Assembly: GCF_022267515.1 (NCBI RefSeq)
Contig: NZ_JAKFGB010000009.1
Coordinates: 372,001-436,000, forward strand
From: Rubinisphaera margarita
Lineage (GTDB): Bacteria > Planctomycetota > Planctomycetia > Planctomycetales > Planctomycetaceae
DNA: 64,000 nucleotides
Direction: 5' to 3'
The notes beneath the pieces are model-generated. The model saw only the letters and a list, made by a program, of their open reading frames with translations. It had not been told where the DNA came from and did no database searches. Both the position numbers and the translations under genes were made by a program. Shown piece after piece: positions 43,833 through 53,100 of this stretch. Within the stretch, counting starts at the first letter, position 1; each line of letters begins with the position of its first letter.

Positions 43833-44984
43833 TCACTTATCCAGGTGAGCAATCAGGTCATCGACGATGGGCTTCAAATTCGCCTCAATAACGTCTTTGC
43901 ACTCTCGATAAATCGCCAGATCTCCACCGATTGGATCCGGGATGTCGCGGCCGTCGCGGCCGAGGACCGAGACCCGATCCTGGAGTTCGGGACGATGCGT
44001 GACGATGATATCACGATGATGTCTGGTCAAAGTATACACATGATCGGAGCGTTCCAACAGCGATTGTGTCAAAGGCTGGCTCTGATGAGCCGTCAGATCG
44101 ACGCCTTCGGCTGCGAGTAATTCAACCGCCTCGGCACTGGCCGGCAACCCGTAATCCGCCGCGATCCCGGCGGATGCGACTTCAATTCCGTATCGTGAGA
44201 CCTCGGACGGTGAGCAGTTCAATCGTTCCGCAAGCATTTTGCGACACAGGACTTCCGCCATCGGACTGCGGCAGGTGTTGCCAGTACAAACGAAAAGCAC
44301 GCCGGCGCGACCTTTCTCCAGAATCGTTGATTCATTCATTTCGCTGGACGGAATAATTCTGACTCCCTCGTCGGAAAACTCCACGATAGCGGGCGGACCA
44401 TCGGCCTGCACGATGCCGGTCTCGATCACGTAATTCAAACAGTTTGGAAGGCAGTCTACAAGGCTGGACGCTGTTTGACAGCAGCGAAACGCCGTGTTTC
44501 CAGTGATTTCCCTAGGCCAGAGCAGGTAGAGCGGCCAGGCCGTGTAAGGATGGATAAACTTGGACAGAGATCCCGAGCTGGCCAGAACCGATCGGCTGGT
44601 CGACACCTGGGACCAGGCGACCCGCCGCGTTTCCGACTCCAGCAGGGAAAGATCCTCGGGTCGGTCGAACAGCAAAGTCTTGTTCGTCGAAGGAAATCGC
44701 AGCACGAGAGAACCGGCTGCCGAACGGGACAGGAGCCGCCACGCCGGCTTGGGCAACTCAGGCAGGTAATCGTGAATCTCTTCGGGATGCCGCAACGCGA
44801 GGACGATCTCGGCCGAATTCTCCCCCCCTTCGAGGCAACTGTGCAGCTTTCGGGCACTGCGACAGGCCGCCGCGTAGCCGTAATCAGTCGCTACCCCGAC
44901 GATCTCGCCAGCCGCGAGCCGCGCAACCGCTTCCTGTCCAGCATCGACGCTATCGTCCAGATCGTGACAGGTTCGCAAAATCAC
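43833..44984 (-). CDS. fusion of degenerate Sua5/YrdC-like domain and YwlE-type low-molecular-weight phosphatase
   Basis: In the 383-residue protein, residues about 10-215 follow the Sua5/YrdC layout (AAGEIVGVATDYGYAAA in place of the usual PTDTxYGL, and an Ile-Ile-Pro end), but the KxR and SxN substrate residues are not recognisable, so threonylcarbamoyl-AMP synthesis is doubtful. Residues 229-383 form a LMW-PTP domain: VLFVCTGNTCRSPMAE with nucleophile Cys233 and Arg239, and the general-acid Asp350 in DPIGG. Thr237 matches YwlE Thr11, which sets phosphoarginine over phosphotyrosine specificity. A protein-arginine phosphatase activity is therefore predicted. rpiB lies next downstream. Confidence 0.88.
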   Translation of the reverse strand: MILRTCHDLDDSVDAGQEAVARLAAGEIVGVATDYGYAAACRSARKLHSCLEGGENSAEIVLALRHPEEIHDYLPELPKPAWRLLSRSAAGSLVLRFPSTNKTLLFDRPEDLSLLESETRRVAWSQVSTSRSVLASSGSLSKFIHPYTAWPLYLLWPREITGNTAFRCCQTASSLVDCLPNCLNYVIETGIVQADGPPAIVEFSDEGVRIIPSSEMNESTILEKGRAGVLFVCTGNTCRSPMAEVLCRKMLAERLNCSPSEVSRYGIEVASAGIAADYGLPASAEAVELLAAEGVDLTAHQSQPLTQSLLERSDHVYTLTRHHRDIIVTHRPELQDRVSVLGRDGRDIPDPIGGDLAIYRECKDVIEANLKPIVDDLIAHLDK

Positions 44985-45158
44985 AAAACTCGTTTCCCGA
45001 AGCCAATTTAACGCTCGTTTGACGCAGGCGCTGCGTCACCGGCCGTCTGCAGTTGCCGACATGATATCAGTCTTCGTCCCGGACGGCGAAAACAATCTGT
45101 TCGGAGTTTTGCGTGAAGACCGGATCGCCATCCGAAATTCGTCCAGAATCGCCCGCTC

Positions 45159-46079
45159 TTAGCGGTTTTCGTACCGTTCGCGACTCCACTCTCGAGCCAG
45201 ATCACAGAGAATCTCGAGCGTCGACTGGTCCGCCGAGGTCGCCACAATACCGGGCAACCGCAGCATATCGGCCCGTTCATCCATCCACATTTCCGAGAAA
45301 TTCACGGTCTGACCATCGTGAACCCAGACCGAGTCGCCTCCCAGTTGTCGGGCGATCTGCCACGAGACCGGGTAATCATACACATTGGGCGTGTGAATGA
45401 GCGAACCGCCGAATTCGCCCGTCGCCAGCAACGGGTAAATGCTGCCGGGCATATCATCCGGAGCCACGCCTTCCAGCCCGGCCCGCGTCACATCTTCGGA
45501 CCGTTCCACATCCCGCTGCTGGAAGCCGATCAGATAGATCTTCTTTGAATGCGGGCGAGTCTTCGCGTCAATCGGGGTGAGGGAATCGAGGACATCCCGG
45601 GCCGGGCGAGCTGGATCGTCTGCTCCGGTGACGATTCGATCGGGATGAACTTCGACCCAGCCGCCATGTTCGCCGAACGCCGGCAGATAGACCAGCGAAT
45701 AGATGACCTCATCAACGGTTCGCAGATGCAGCATCACCGCGTAGCCATCGCCGCTTTTGTCCCGGAACTGCTTGGTGCCGTCGATCGGATCCAGAGCGAT
45801 GATGTATTCGCCTTCGGAGGCAAACCGGGTCAGATCGCCGGTCGATTCCTCGGCTTCAATCCGGCATTTGAGCAGTTCCGGAGCCCGATCCCGCATGGCA
45901 TTGATGAGCAGGTCCTGAATCGTAAGATCAGCCAGCGTCAGGGCATCGGTCAACGCGCTGCCGGACGTCTTAGCCGTGATCGCAATGTTATGCTTGCGGA
46001 GTTCCCGAGCCAGGCTGCCGGACCAGCGCATCACGTCCGGCATGTGTTTCGACAGGGCGGCGATGATTTCTTTACGCAT
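45159..46079 (-). CDS. inositol monophosphatase family protein
   Basis: The ATG at 46079 gives 306 residues; a GTG four codons upstream is an alternative. The metal-site motifs are present: ALTLADLTIQDLL, EAEES, ALDPIDGTKQF and, in variant form, NVYDYPVSWQIARQLGG for the usual WDxAAG block. This Li-sensitive phosphatase family includes inositol monophosphatase, fructose bisphosphatase and 3'(2'),5'-bisphosphate nucleotidase (CysQ/HAL2); the TKQF after DPIDG favours the last group. It lies about 175 bases upstream of the Sua5-like fusion gene. Confidence 0.9.
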   Translation of the reverse strand: MRKEIIAALSKHMPDVMRWSGSLARELRKHNIAITAKTSGSALTDALTLADLTIQDLLINAMRDRAPELLKCRIEAEESTGDLTRFASEGEYIIALDPIDGTKQFRDKSGDGYAVMLHLRTVDEVIYSLVYLPAFGEHGGWVEVHPDRIVTGADDPARPARDVLDSLTPIDAKTRPHSKKIYLIGFQQRDVERSEDVTRAGLEGVAPDDMPGSIYPLLATGEFGGSLIHTPNVYDYPVSWQIARQLGGDSVWVHDGQTVNFSEMWMDERADMLRLPGIVATSADQSTLEILCDLAREWSRERYENR

Positions 46080-46194
46080 GGCAATCTTCACTGGGGCCGG
46101 GGACGGAGCCCTGTTTTTCAGGGCGAGAGAATGGCCGGCAGTGTAAACGAGACTGTATTCATCGTACAGTCAGCCCAATTCTCAGGCCGAGAAA

Positions 46195-46818
46195 TCAGCG
46201 CTGGGGGCTCGCTTCAAGCGTTTCAATCTTCGCAATTTCTCGAGAATAACCGTAGCGATCAAAGTCAACGCCCATCCATTTCTGGACAGCAAGTGCCGCT
46301 TCCTCCGTCAGATAGGTATGAGCACCGTCCCGCTGACCGACAGTCGGATTCAGCTGCGGCAATTTCCCGCCCCGCCCCATGACAAAGGGGAGCTGAGCGA
46401 AATCGCGTTCCAGATGCTCCATTCGCAGAATCGTGCTGAAGTTGATGTCGCCATGTCGGGCCGACTGCGTCATCAGGAGTTGCTGTTGTGAGGACGACAT
46501 GTCTCCCAGATGCGGCTGGACGGAGGCGGCCCACCGGGCGAACGCTTCGAACGAATCGGGGTTCTCGCACATCTGACGGAACTGATACCGGTCCTTGCCC
46601 CGCATACAGGTGCTCCACCAGATCGAAACCGCTCTGGTGTAAGGGTTTCTGCATGTCGTGAAGAGCAGCCAGTCCGAGGGAATCTCGCTGACATCGCAGC
46701 AATGGAAGTCGCCGTAGCGGTGACCGTCGTAGCTGGAAGTGAGCACCTCATACAGTGAGTTCGTGCCCCCTTTGACCGTGCTGACAAACGCGTATTGCCA
46801 TTTCGGAGAGATGACCAT
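46195..46818 (-). CDS. sulfotransferase family protein
   Basis: The ATG at 46818 with AGGAGA seven bases before it gives 207 residues. VSTVKGGTNSLYEVL is the 5'-phosphosulfate loop, and TTCRNPYTRAVSIWWS is the 3'-phosphate-binding motif of PAPS-dependent sulfotransferases. The protein is short and lacks a membrane anchor, so it is a cytoplasmic enzyme of the sulfotransferase_2/_3 type; the acceptor is unknown. It lies between the inositol-monophosphatase-family gene and a secreted sulfatase gene. If the former is a PAP phosphatase, the pair would make metabolic sense. Confidence 0.85.
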   Translation of the reverse strand: MVISPKWQYAFVSTVKGGTNSLYEVLTSSYDGHRYGDFHCCDVSEIPSDWLLFTTCRNPYTRAVSIWWSTCMRGKDRYQFRQMCENPDSFEAFARWAASVQPHLGDMSSSQQQLLMTQSARHGDINFSTILRMEHLERDFAQLPFVMGRGGKLPQLNPTVGQRDGAHTYLTEEAALAVQKWMGVDFDRYGYSREIAKIETLEASPQR

Positions 46819-46922
46819 CCCTGGTTCTCCTGCTTGTTCAGGAAGTCCATTTCGACACAACAACAGATGCAGTGTAACTCCTTGCCGGAAAACGACAAAG
46901 ACGCATTTCGCTGAGCCCGGCT

Positions 46923-48383
46923 TTAAAAATCCCGGAATGGCCCCCTTGGCTCCGCCTTCTCCATATTCTCCAGCCAGCGCTCATACCGCCCGGTGACCAT
47001 TTTCAGAATTTCAGGATGAGACTCGCTCAGATCGTTCGATTCGCCGATGTCCTTCGACAGATCGAACAGCCCGCCCGCCTTTCCTTTTTCATCGACCCAT
47101 TTGTACTGGCCGACACGAGCCGCCTGCAGGTCTCGCCGTTTCCAGAACATCTCCTGCCTCGGCGAGTCGACTTCGCCTTTGAGCGTGGGCCACCAGTTGA
47201 AGCCATCCAGGACCAGGTCAGCCGGGATTTCCGTCCCGGTCGCAATGCAGAGACTGGGCAGCAGTTCGAGCGATGTCAGGAAGGCGTCATTCACTTCGCC
47301 AGCCGGGATGCCTCCCGCAGGCCAGCGGATCAGACAGGGAACACGAATCCCCCCTTCCCACATCTGTGCCTTGTGTCCGCGAAGCGGCGAATTATCGGCT
47401 CCGCCACTGCCGCCGTTATCGGAGAAGAAAATCACAATCGTGTTGTCGAGTTCGCCGCGCTGTTCAAGCTCATCGAGCACCTTGCCAATCGCGGCATCCA
47501 TGCACGTAACAGCCGCCCGGTAATCGCGCTGACGGGCTTCCTTCGTCACAACACGGGCCGCGCCTCCATAGCGATACGCGGCGACGTCACGATATTCCGG
47601 CTCCACGGGCGGATACATCTTCTTGTATTCCTCGGGAGCCTGGACGGTCGTGCGGATCTCCGGCTCCAGAGCCGATGAGTTGTGCGGTGCATTGAACGGC
47701 AGGTAGAGAAAGAACCGCTGCTGCCCGGCGGTTTCATCAACGAACCGCAACGCTTCGCGACCAAACAGATCGGTGCAGTAGGTCCCACGATCTTCCTGCG
47801 TCGGCTCGGTATTCCGATACATGCTTGGCACGCCGTACCGCTCGTGCGTGAAATAATCGATGCCGGTATTCACGAAGCCATAGAACTCATCGAACCCGCG
47901 TGCGGTCGGCAAATAGCGTTTCAGCGAACCGAGGTCCCATTTCCCGAAGATGGCCGATCGATACCCTTCGTCGCCGAGCAGATCGGGAATCATGATCTCC
48001 CGTTCGTCCATCCCGCCGATGCGTTCGAACGTCACTTCGTACTCCGACGGCTTGTACCTGTGACCGTAGTCCGGTGCCTCGTTGCGGATCATATCGTAGA
48101 TGCCGTTCCGCTGCGGATAACGCCCCGTCAACAGACTGGCCCGCGATGGCGTGCAGGCCGGCCAGGCGACATAGAAGTTCGTCAGCCGCGTCCCTTCCCG
48201 TGCCAGCCGATCGAGCGCCGGCGTGATGAGGTCCTCGTTGAGCACCCCGAGATCGTTGTACCCCTGATCGTCCGAAACAATCAGCAGGACATTCGGTCGC
48301 TCCCGTTTCGCCTCGGCTCGAACATCGAGAGCCGTCAACAGCGTGCAGATCAAAAGGAGCGAACAAGCAAAGGAGCGAATCAT
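46923..48383 (-). CDS. secreted sulfatase, type I (formylglycine-dependent)
   Basis: The ATG at 48383, with AGGAT upstream, gives 486 residues and a signal peptide (hydrophobic residues 5-20, VRA cleavage). The alkaline-phosphatase-fold metal ligands are in LLIVSDDQGYND, and the active-site C-T-P-S-R lies at Cys77, which needs conversion to formylglycine. TGRYPQRNG, IFFSDNGG and RGHKAQMWEGGIRVP are also family features. It hydrolyses sulfate esters of polysaccharides or glycans in the periplasm or outside. Planctomycetes carry many such genes. The maturase is not in the window. Confidence 0.96.
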   Translation of the reverse strand: MIRSFACSLLLICTLLTALDVRAEAKRERPNVLLIVSDDQGYNDLGVLNEDLITPALDRLAREGTRLTNFYVAWPACTPSRASLLTGRYPQRNGIYDMIRNEAPDYGHRYKPSEYEVTFERIGGMDEREIMIPDLLGDEGYRSAIFGKWDLGSLKRYLPTARGFDEFYGFVNTGIDYFTHERYGVPSMYRNTEPTQEDRGTYCTDLFGREALRFVDETAGQQRFFLYLPFNAPHNSSALEPEIRTTVQAPEEYKKMYPPVEPEYRDVAAYRYGGAARVVTKEARQRDYRAAVTCMDAAIGKVLDELEQRGELDNTIVIFFSDNGGSGGADNSPLRGHKAQMWEGGIRVPCLIRWPAGGIPAGEVNDAFLTSLELLPSLCIATGTEIPADLVLDGFNWWPTLKGEVDSPRQEMFWKRRDLQAARVGQYKWVDEKGKAGGLFDLSKDIGESNDLSESHPEILKMVTGRYERWLENMEKAEPRGPFRDF

Positions 48384-48570
48384 GGCGGGATCCTGTTTTC
48401 GTGTCGAAATTAAGAACGAGCAGGCTCCCGTTAGCATTACGACTTCGCTTCCAGACTGAAAGCCAATCTCCCCCGTGCCGAACAGTATTGGCAGGATGCC
48501 ATGCAACGCCGTTCACTAAATCCTGAGGACGTGGAAGCCAAGTTGTTGGGCCGGGCGGATTTCCTGTGGT

Positions 48571-49036
48571 TTGGCCGGTCGGATTCTCGGAGGACGCGGC
48601 GGCTTGTCGTTCTTCTTTTGGGGCCACAGTCGAGATCGCTTTGTTTTTCTCGATGAGACCGGCCTGGACACAAAGATGATCCGCCGCTACGGCTGGGGAC
48701 CGAAGTCCACTCGAGTGATCAGTGAAGTCCCGTTCGGGCACTGGAAAACAACGACGTTTCTGGCGGGTCTGACCACACGTGGCTTCATTGCCCCTTTGGT
48801 AGTCGACGGCGCCATGAACGGGGAGATCTTTCCTGGCTACGTGCAGCAGCACCTGCTGCGAGAACTCCGGCCGGGAGACATCGTGGTCTTGGATAATCTC
48901 TCCAGCCATAAGCGATCGGGAGTCAGAGAAGCGATCGAGTCCGCGGATGCCAGCCTGGTTTATCCGCCTCCCCGAGGTCATGGATCAGTACAGCGGAACG
49001 AAATGCTGTAACTATCTCCGACACTGCGGTTATACT
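48571..49036 (+). pseudogene. IS630-family transposase remnant
   Basis: The intact part (48571-48980) encodes RFVFLDETGLDTK with the first DDE aspartate, FGHWKTTTFLAGL, and VLDNLSSHKRSGV with the second. The segment that should give PPYSPDLNPIE with the catalytic Glu is missing, and a C-terminal piece, CNYLRHCGYT, appears in another frame at about 49001-49033. The N-terminal helix-turn-helix domain is also absent. It is therefore a decayed copy with an internal deletion and frameshift, not functional. The repeat at 49034-49060 probably preserves its right end. Confidence 0.8.
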
Positions 49037-49060
49037 GCAGGCAATTATGAAAATGCTCTA
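49034..49060 (+). repeat. right-end repeat, ACTGCAGG...ATGAAAATGCTCTA
   Basis: The ACTGCAGG block (49034-49041) and ATGAAAATGCTCTA (49047-49060) recur in the same order at the right end of the 48-bp element at 16682-16729. Position right after the transposase C-terminal remnant and the terminal TA suggest this is the IS630 right end. Confidence 0.5.
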
Positions 49061-49078
49061 AGCTCAAAGACAAGCATG

Positions 49079-49094
49079 CCCACGCGAGCGTGGG
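49079..49094. repeat. short hairpin repeat beside the transposase remnant
   Basis: CCCACGC-GA-GCGTGGG forms a 7-bp stem with a 2-base loop and is followed by GATGGCACCCG. The pattern looks like a dispersed planctomycete intergenic repeat, but only one copy is visible here. Confidence 0.35.
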
Positions 49095-49135
49095 GATGGC
49101 ACCCGGGGGGATGTCCGGCGATGTGGGCAATAAAG

Positions 49136-49175
49136 AAAAAGAGCACTCGTCTGATTCAGACGAGTGCTCTTTTTG
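49136..49175. terminator. bidirectional terminator
   Basis: A nearly continuous 29-base palindrome (GAGCACTCGTCTGA and its complement, 49141-49169) has AAAAA before and TTTTT after. It lies 34 bases past the stop of the gene ending at 49203 on the minus strand and would serve either direction. Its core resembles the pfk terminator. Confidence 0.85.
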
Positions 49176-49202
49176 CGTTGGACGCGTTGTCAGTCGCAGT
49201 GA

Positions 49203-49718
49203 TTACGGGCTGACGATGATACGAGTTTCACCGCCGTCGTCGGCCAGAGCGGCTGCACCCAGTGCAGTACCGGTGATGGCGAGGCCGAGGGTGATGGTGT
49301 CGAGCGGATCGCAGAACAGACCCGACTGAGTCCGGGCGGTGGCACCGCTGACGATCAGAACGTTGTTCTTGGCGGCCGGCGGAGCGATGTGCGTATCCCA
49401 GGCACGGACGAGTCCCTGACCCTGTCCGGCCTGCAGTTCGTAAATGCCTGTTCCGAGACCGGCGACGGCGAACTTGCCTTCGGCGTCGGTCACGGCTGTG
49501 GCAACGACTTCGCTGTTCTGGCGAACGGAAACCTTGGCTCCGTCGAGAGGCTTCCCCTGTCCATCGACAGCGCGACCCTGAAGGGTTCCCGCTTCGGACA
49601 GAGCAACGTCGTTGATCGCGGGCTTGGTCGCGGTAGTTGTGCGAGCAGTCTCCGCCTGGGCGAACATCGGGGCGAGGATCAGACTGCAGCAGGCCAGTCC
49701 GGTCAAAAGTGATTTCAT
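49203..49718 (-). CDS. secreted protein with carboxypeptidase-regulatory-like domain
   Basis: The ATG at 49718 with GGAAAGGGA upstream gives 171 residues; the frame is open further but without a ribosome site. A signal peptide (MKSLLTGLACCSLILAPMF, AQA cleavage) leads to a beta-sandwich domain: LQGRAVDGQGKPLDGAKVSVR, then TDAEGKFAVAGLGTGIYEL. This is the CarboxypepD_reg/TTR-52-like fold often used as a binding or spacer module. The C-terminus has a small hydrophobic stretch (LGLAITGTALGAAALA) that may anchor it. No enzymatic residues are seen. Confidence 0.85.
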   Translation of the reverse strand: MKSLLTGLACCSLILAPMFAQAETARTTTATKPAINDVALSEAGTLQGRAVDGQGKPLDGAKVSVRQNSEVVATAVTDAEGKFAVAGLGTGIYELQAGQGQGLVRAWDTHIAPPAAKNNVLIVSGATARTQSGLFCDPLDTITLGLAITGTALGAAALADDGGETRIIVSP

Positions 49719-50189
49719 CGTTAAGTCCCTTTCCTGGGTAGGTTCCGTTTTGTGTGATGGGATGCGAGAGGGGAGTTCAGGGTCAGCCTCCTGCCGACCG
49801 GTGAATCTGTATTGCGGGAGGCTGGACACGGTCCAGTACTGTGGAACGTTGGAGCAAAAGACTTCGTCGTGAAGTATTTCACACGCTACGGAAAAGTAAT
49901 CGTACTCGAGATGGGGTTCCCGCTTTGGTGTTGCCCGTCTGAGCAACGCGGGCGGATCTTTGAGAATTCGGCGTGATGCGTCAAGCGATCTTTTACAACC
50001 CCGGTGGATTTGAACAAGTTACATCATGAGAAGAGATTTCGCGGTCGATAACCGTCTGATTTCAGGTTGCAGTGCCTTCGCTGAGCGATGCTTTTGCAGT
50101 CAACTGCTGTTGACCTGTCACGCAACGGGTACAGCTTCGCGGGGTCTGGCGATCCGGCCGTGCGACGGCCGGATCCCACTTCCCGTGTC
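49719..50189. other. intergenic region, hairpin near one end only
   Basis: This 471-base gap is upstream of the carboxypeptidase-regulatory-like gene and downstream of the 1014-residue gene, both on the minus strand. Apart from the GC-rich hairpin at 50151-50175 I see no promoter hexamers, RNA gene or repeat. Confidence 0.4.
50151..50175 (-). terminator. GC-rich hairpin after the spermidine-synthase-like gene
   Basis: GATCCGGCCG and CGGCCGGATC form a perfect 10-bp stem with a 5-base loop, 15 bases beyond the stop at 50190. There is no T-run, so it may stop transcription only partly or protect the 3' end. Confidence 0.45.
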
Positions 50190-53100
50190 TTACTTCGCTG
50201 CGGCTCGCGGCGGCAGCACCGGACGCGACGACTTGGCCAGCATCTCCGTGCGATAACTGCGGAGATAGCGGGTCAGAGTGCGTTCGATGTGTTTCTTGCG
50301 CGATTCGAACTCGGTTTCGTCAATCGAAGTTCTCGATGCGAGATCTCCCATGGTCGTCAACGACTGTTGACAGGCTTCAATCGAGTCCTGGAGGTCGATC
50401 AGCAGCACAGGCTGCGAGATATCGGTCTTACCGCGTCGCATCTGCCAGCGAACCTTCAGGACTTCGAGCAGGGCGTTCATCTGATCGTATCGTTCTTCGT
50501 CGGGCAGGTTGACGTCGCCATTGAGCAATTCCAGCGAGCGATGGATGCCTCGGACAGATCGTTCCTTTCGTCCACCGAAGTGGACGGCATGCAGCCAGTG
50601 ACGCAGTTCCCGGTCGGGTTGAGCCGGTTCGCAGCGCTGGTAGAGTTTGGCAATTTCCGCATGCATGAAATGACTGATCAGTGGATCGTACGGAGCCTCG
50701 AAATCTTCGACCGCGGTCAGTGAAGACAACGTGCACGGGGTTTCCTGAGTCGCTTTGCCCAGGCTCTCGAAGTAGGCAATGCGTCGTCGGTCTTCCGGAT
50801 GCATTTTCTGCTGCAGTCCTTCGCCCTTGACCGGCTCGATGATCGAACGCGGGTTGTCCTGAAGCCGCTTTTTGACCGACTTGCGGTAGACCCAGAACTC
50901 GTCGGGATGATTTTCAAGGACTTGTTCGCGGGCGGCGACATCGGAGAGTCGACGCAGAATGTCGTCCACAGCTTTGTCGCCGGCGTAGTGGTTCATTAAG
51001 CGACGCGGTTTGGCGGCCAGCAGGTTGCGGACTTCGTTCCACTTGTCGGCCCACCGCATCATCTCGGCATAGCGTCCAAACGCTTCGGTGCCTCGGAAGA
51101 CTGAGGCTGGTCCGAAGTCGCGGGCGTCGTCGAGGTCTTCGAGTTCAAAACGGGCGAGGTTCATGGCAATCGACCAGTCCCAGCCGACTCGAGCCAGGCT
51201 GCGCTGGACCTGCGGAGCAGAAATGCGATCAATCAATCCTTCCGCCAGGACGTTCTCCTTGTTGCGAGCCGCCACGAAGAGGAGTTCTCCGGGGGCGGTA
51301 TCGAAGGCCGTCATGTAGCCAAAGGATCGCTGCAATGTTTTCGCGAGGCTCGCGAGAACACCGGGACCGTAATCGGTGAAGACGAACCGCTGGCAGTAGA
51401 TGCCGTTCTCGCTCAACAGCTGCGACATCTCCTGATAGTGAATCTCGTTGAACTCGTGAGCCGCCCGATAGCTGGCTGAGTGATGAGGCGACTCGATGAT
51501 GACATCGTATTTTCGGTCACCATGGTACCCGGCTGTGGTGGAGAACCGAACGCGGTCGTCAGCGGTGGCGACGTCCATGGCTGGAGCCAGGAGGCCCTCT
51601 TTCATTTCCGACCAGAGTCGGGAGTTCGCATCGCAACACTGCACGTTGATGACCGGGAACTCGAGTGCCGTTTCCAGAGCCAGTCCGCCTTCGAGGCCGA
51701 GCAGCAGCACATCGCGCGGAGCCGGATGAAACGAGAGCGGAAGCACGGCACTCAGCAGCGTGCCCGTGGGCTGCGGAACGACTTCATCGTTGAGGCTGAT
51801 TCGTCCCTGAGGGATGCCGTTCATCCGAATCTGGACGTGCGTGCCCTGATGCTTCCAGTAGGAGAGCGTGCCGTCCGGAGTTTCTTCAATCTTCATCAGC
51901 CGGCTGTCGTCCAGTCCGGCCAGTTCATCCAGTCCGGTCCCGTTGTGCCAGGCGATGAACGAGTTCGTGGAGAACAGAGTCCGAGCTGACAGGGCCGGGT
52001 CATAGAGCCATGGCATTGCCGCCGCTGCAGCACCGGCCGCTCCAAAACCGACACGCTTGAATACGCCCCGACGTTCCCGTAAACCACTCCAGTTGAATGA
52101 CACTGGCTCAAGCCGAGTTGCGAGGAGTACCAGGCCACCACAACAGGCGAGCATCAGAACCGGAAGGCCGGTGACGGTCAACACCTTCGGTGCAATGGCG
52201 AAGGCAACGAGAAACGCAGCCGTCGGCAGCAGACGGGACAGGGGCGAACATCCGGACGACGTACAGGAAATCAGCACACGACCGGCGAGAATTCCAACGG
52301 GCATCAGCAGAATGTGAATCGCGAGGGCTCGTGTCAGCATCGCCAGCGGAACAATTGAGATGGTCGCTGAAATGACGAGGTAGGCGCGAATCCACAATGG
52401 GAACGCGGCATAGAGCACCACGATGACGGCAGCGAGCCGAATGAGCGAAGCGTTTCGGAAAAATCGAGCCGAAACAAACGCCCCGAACAGCAGAGCCGTA
52501 ATTGAGCAGTAGAACAGGAACGTCGACTCCGGCTGCAGCTGAGCCAGATATCGGAACGCGGTCGGAATCAACAGGCCGAGGATGATGGCCAGAGACGCAG
52601 TCACCCAGAGTGACTCAGAACGGACAGACTGCGGGCGTTTCTTCGCTCTCGTGGCGAACAGGGCGGAGCGGTTGGATGTCGCCAGGTGCATCGTCAGCAG
52701 CAGGCAGCTGGCAATGGCAGCGGTCCAGTAGGTCGGCAGAGCGACCGGGAGAGCAATGCCTCCCAATGCCAGACCTGCCGTCAACCCAAGTAGAGTCGAT
52801 GTTCCAGCGCCGGACTTTCGAGCCGGGATGAGGCTACAGCGAGCCGCGTAACAGAGCACGGCCAGCAGCAGGGCATGAAGAAGGCCGACTGCGACGGTTC
52901 CGGAAGTCGCGGAAACCAGCGTCATACTCGCCGAATGCCAGGCGGGCCACCATGTGGGACTGAGAGCAGTCAGGAGTGTCAGTGTGCCGGCGGCAACGGA
53001 TCGGCTCCAAGTCCGATCGATGCCCGGCAGTGCGGTGGCGATCAGCAGGCCGACTGCTCCGCCAAGCCCCACGATCGAGCCGAAGCCCCACGTGGTGATT

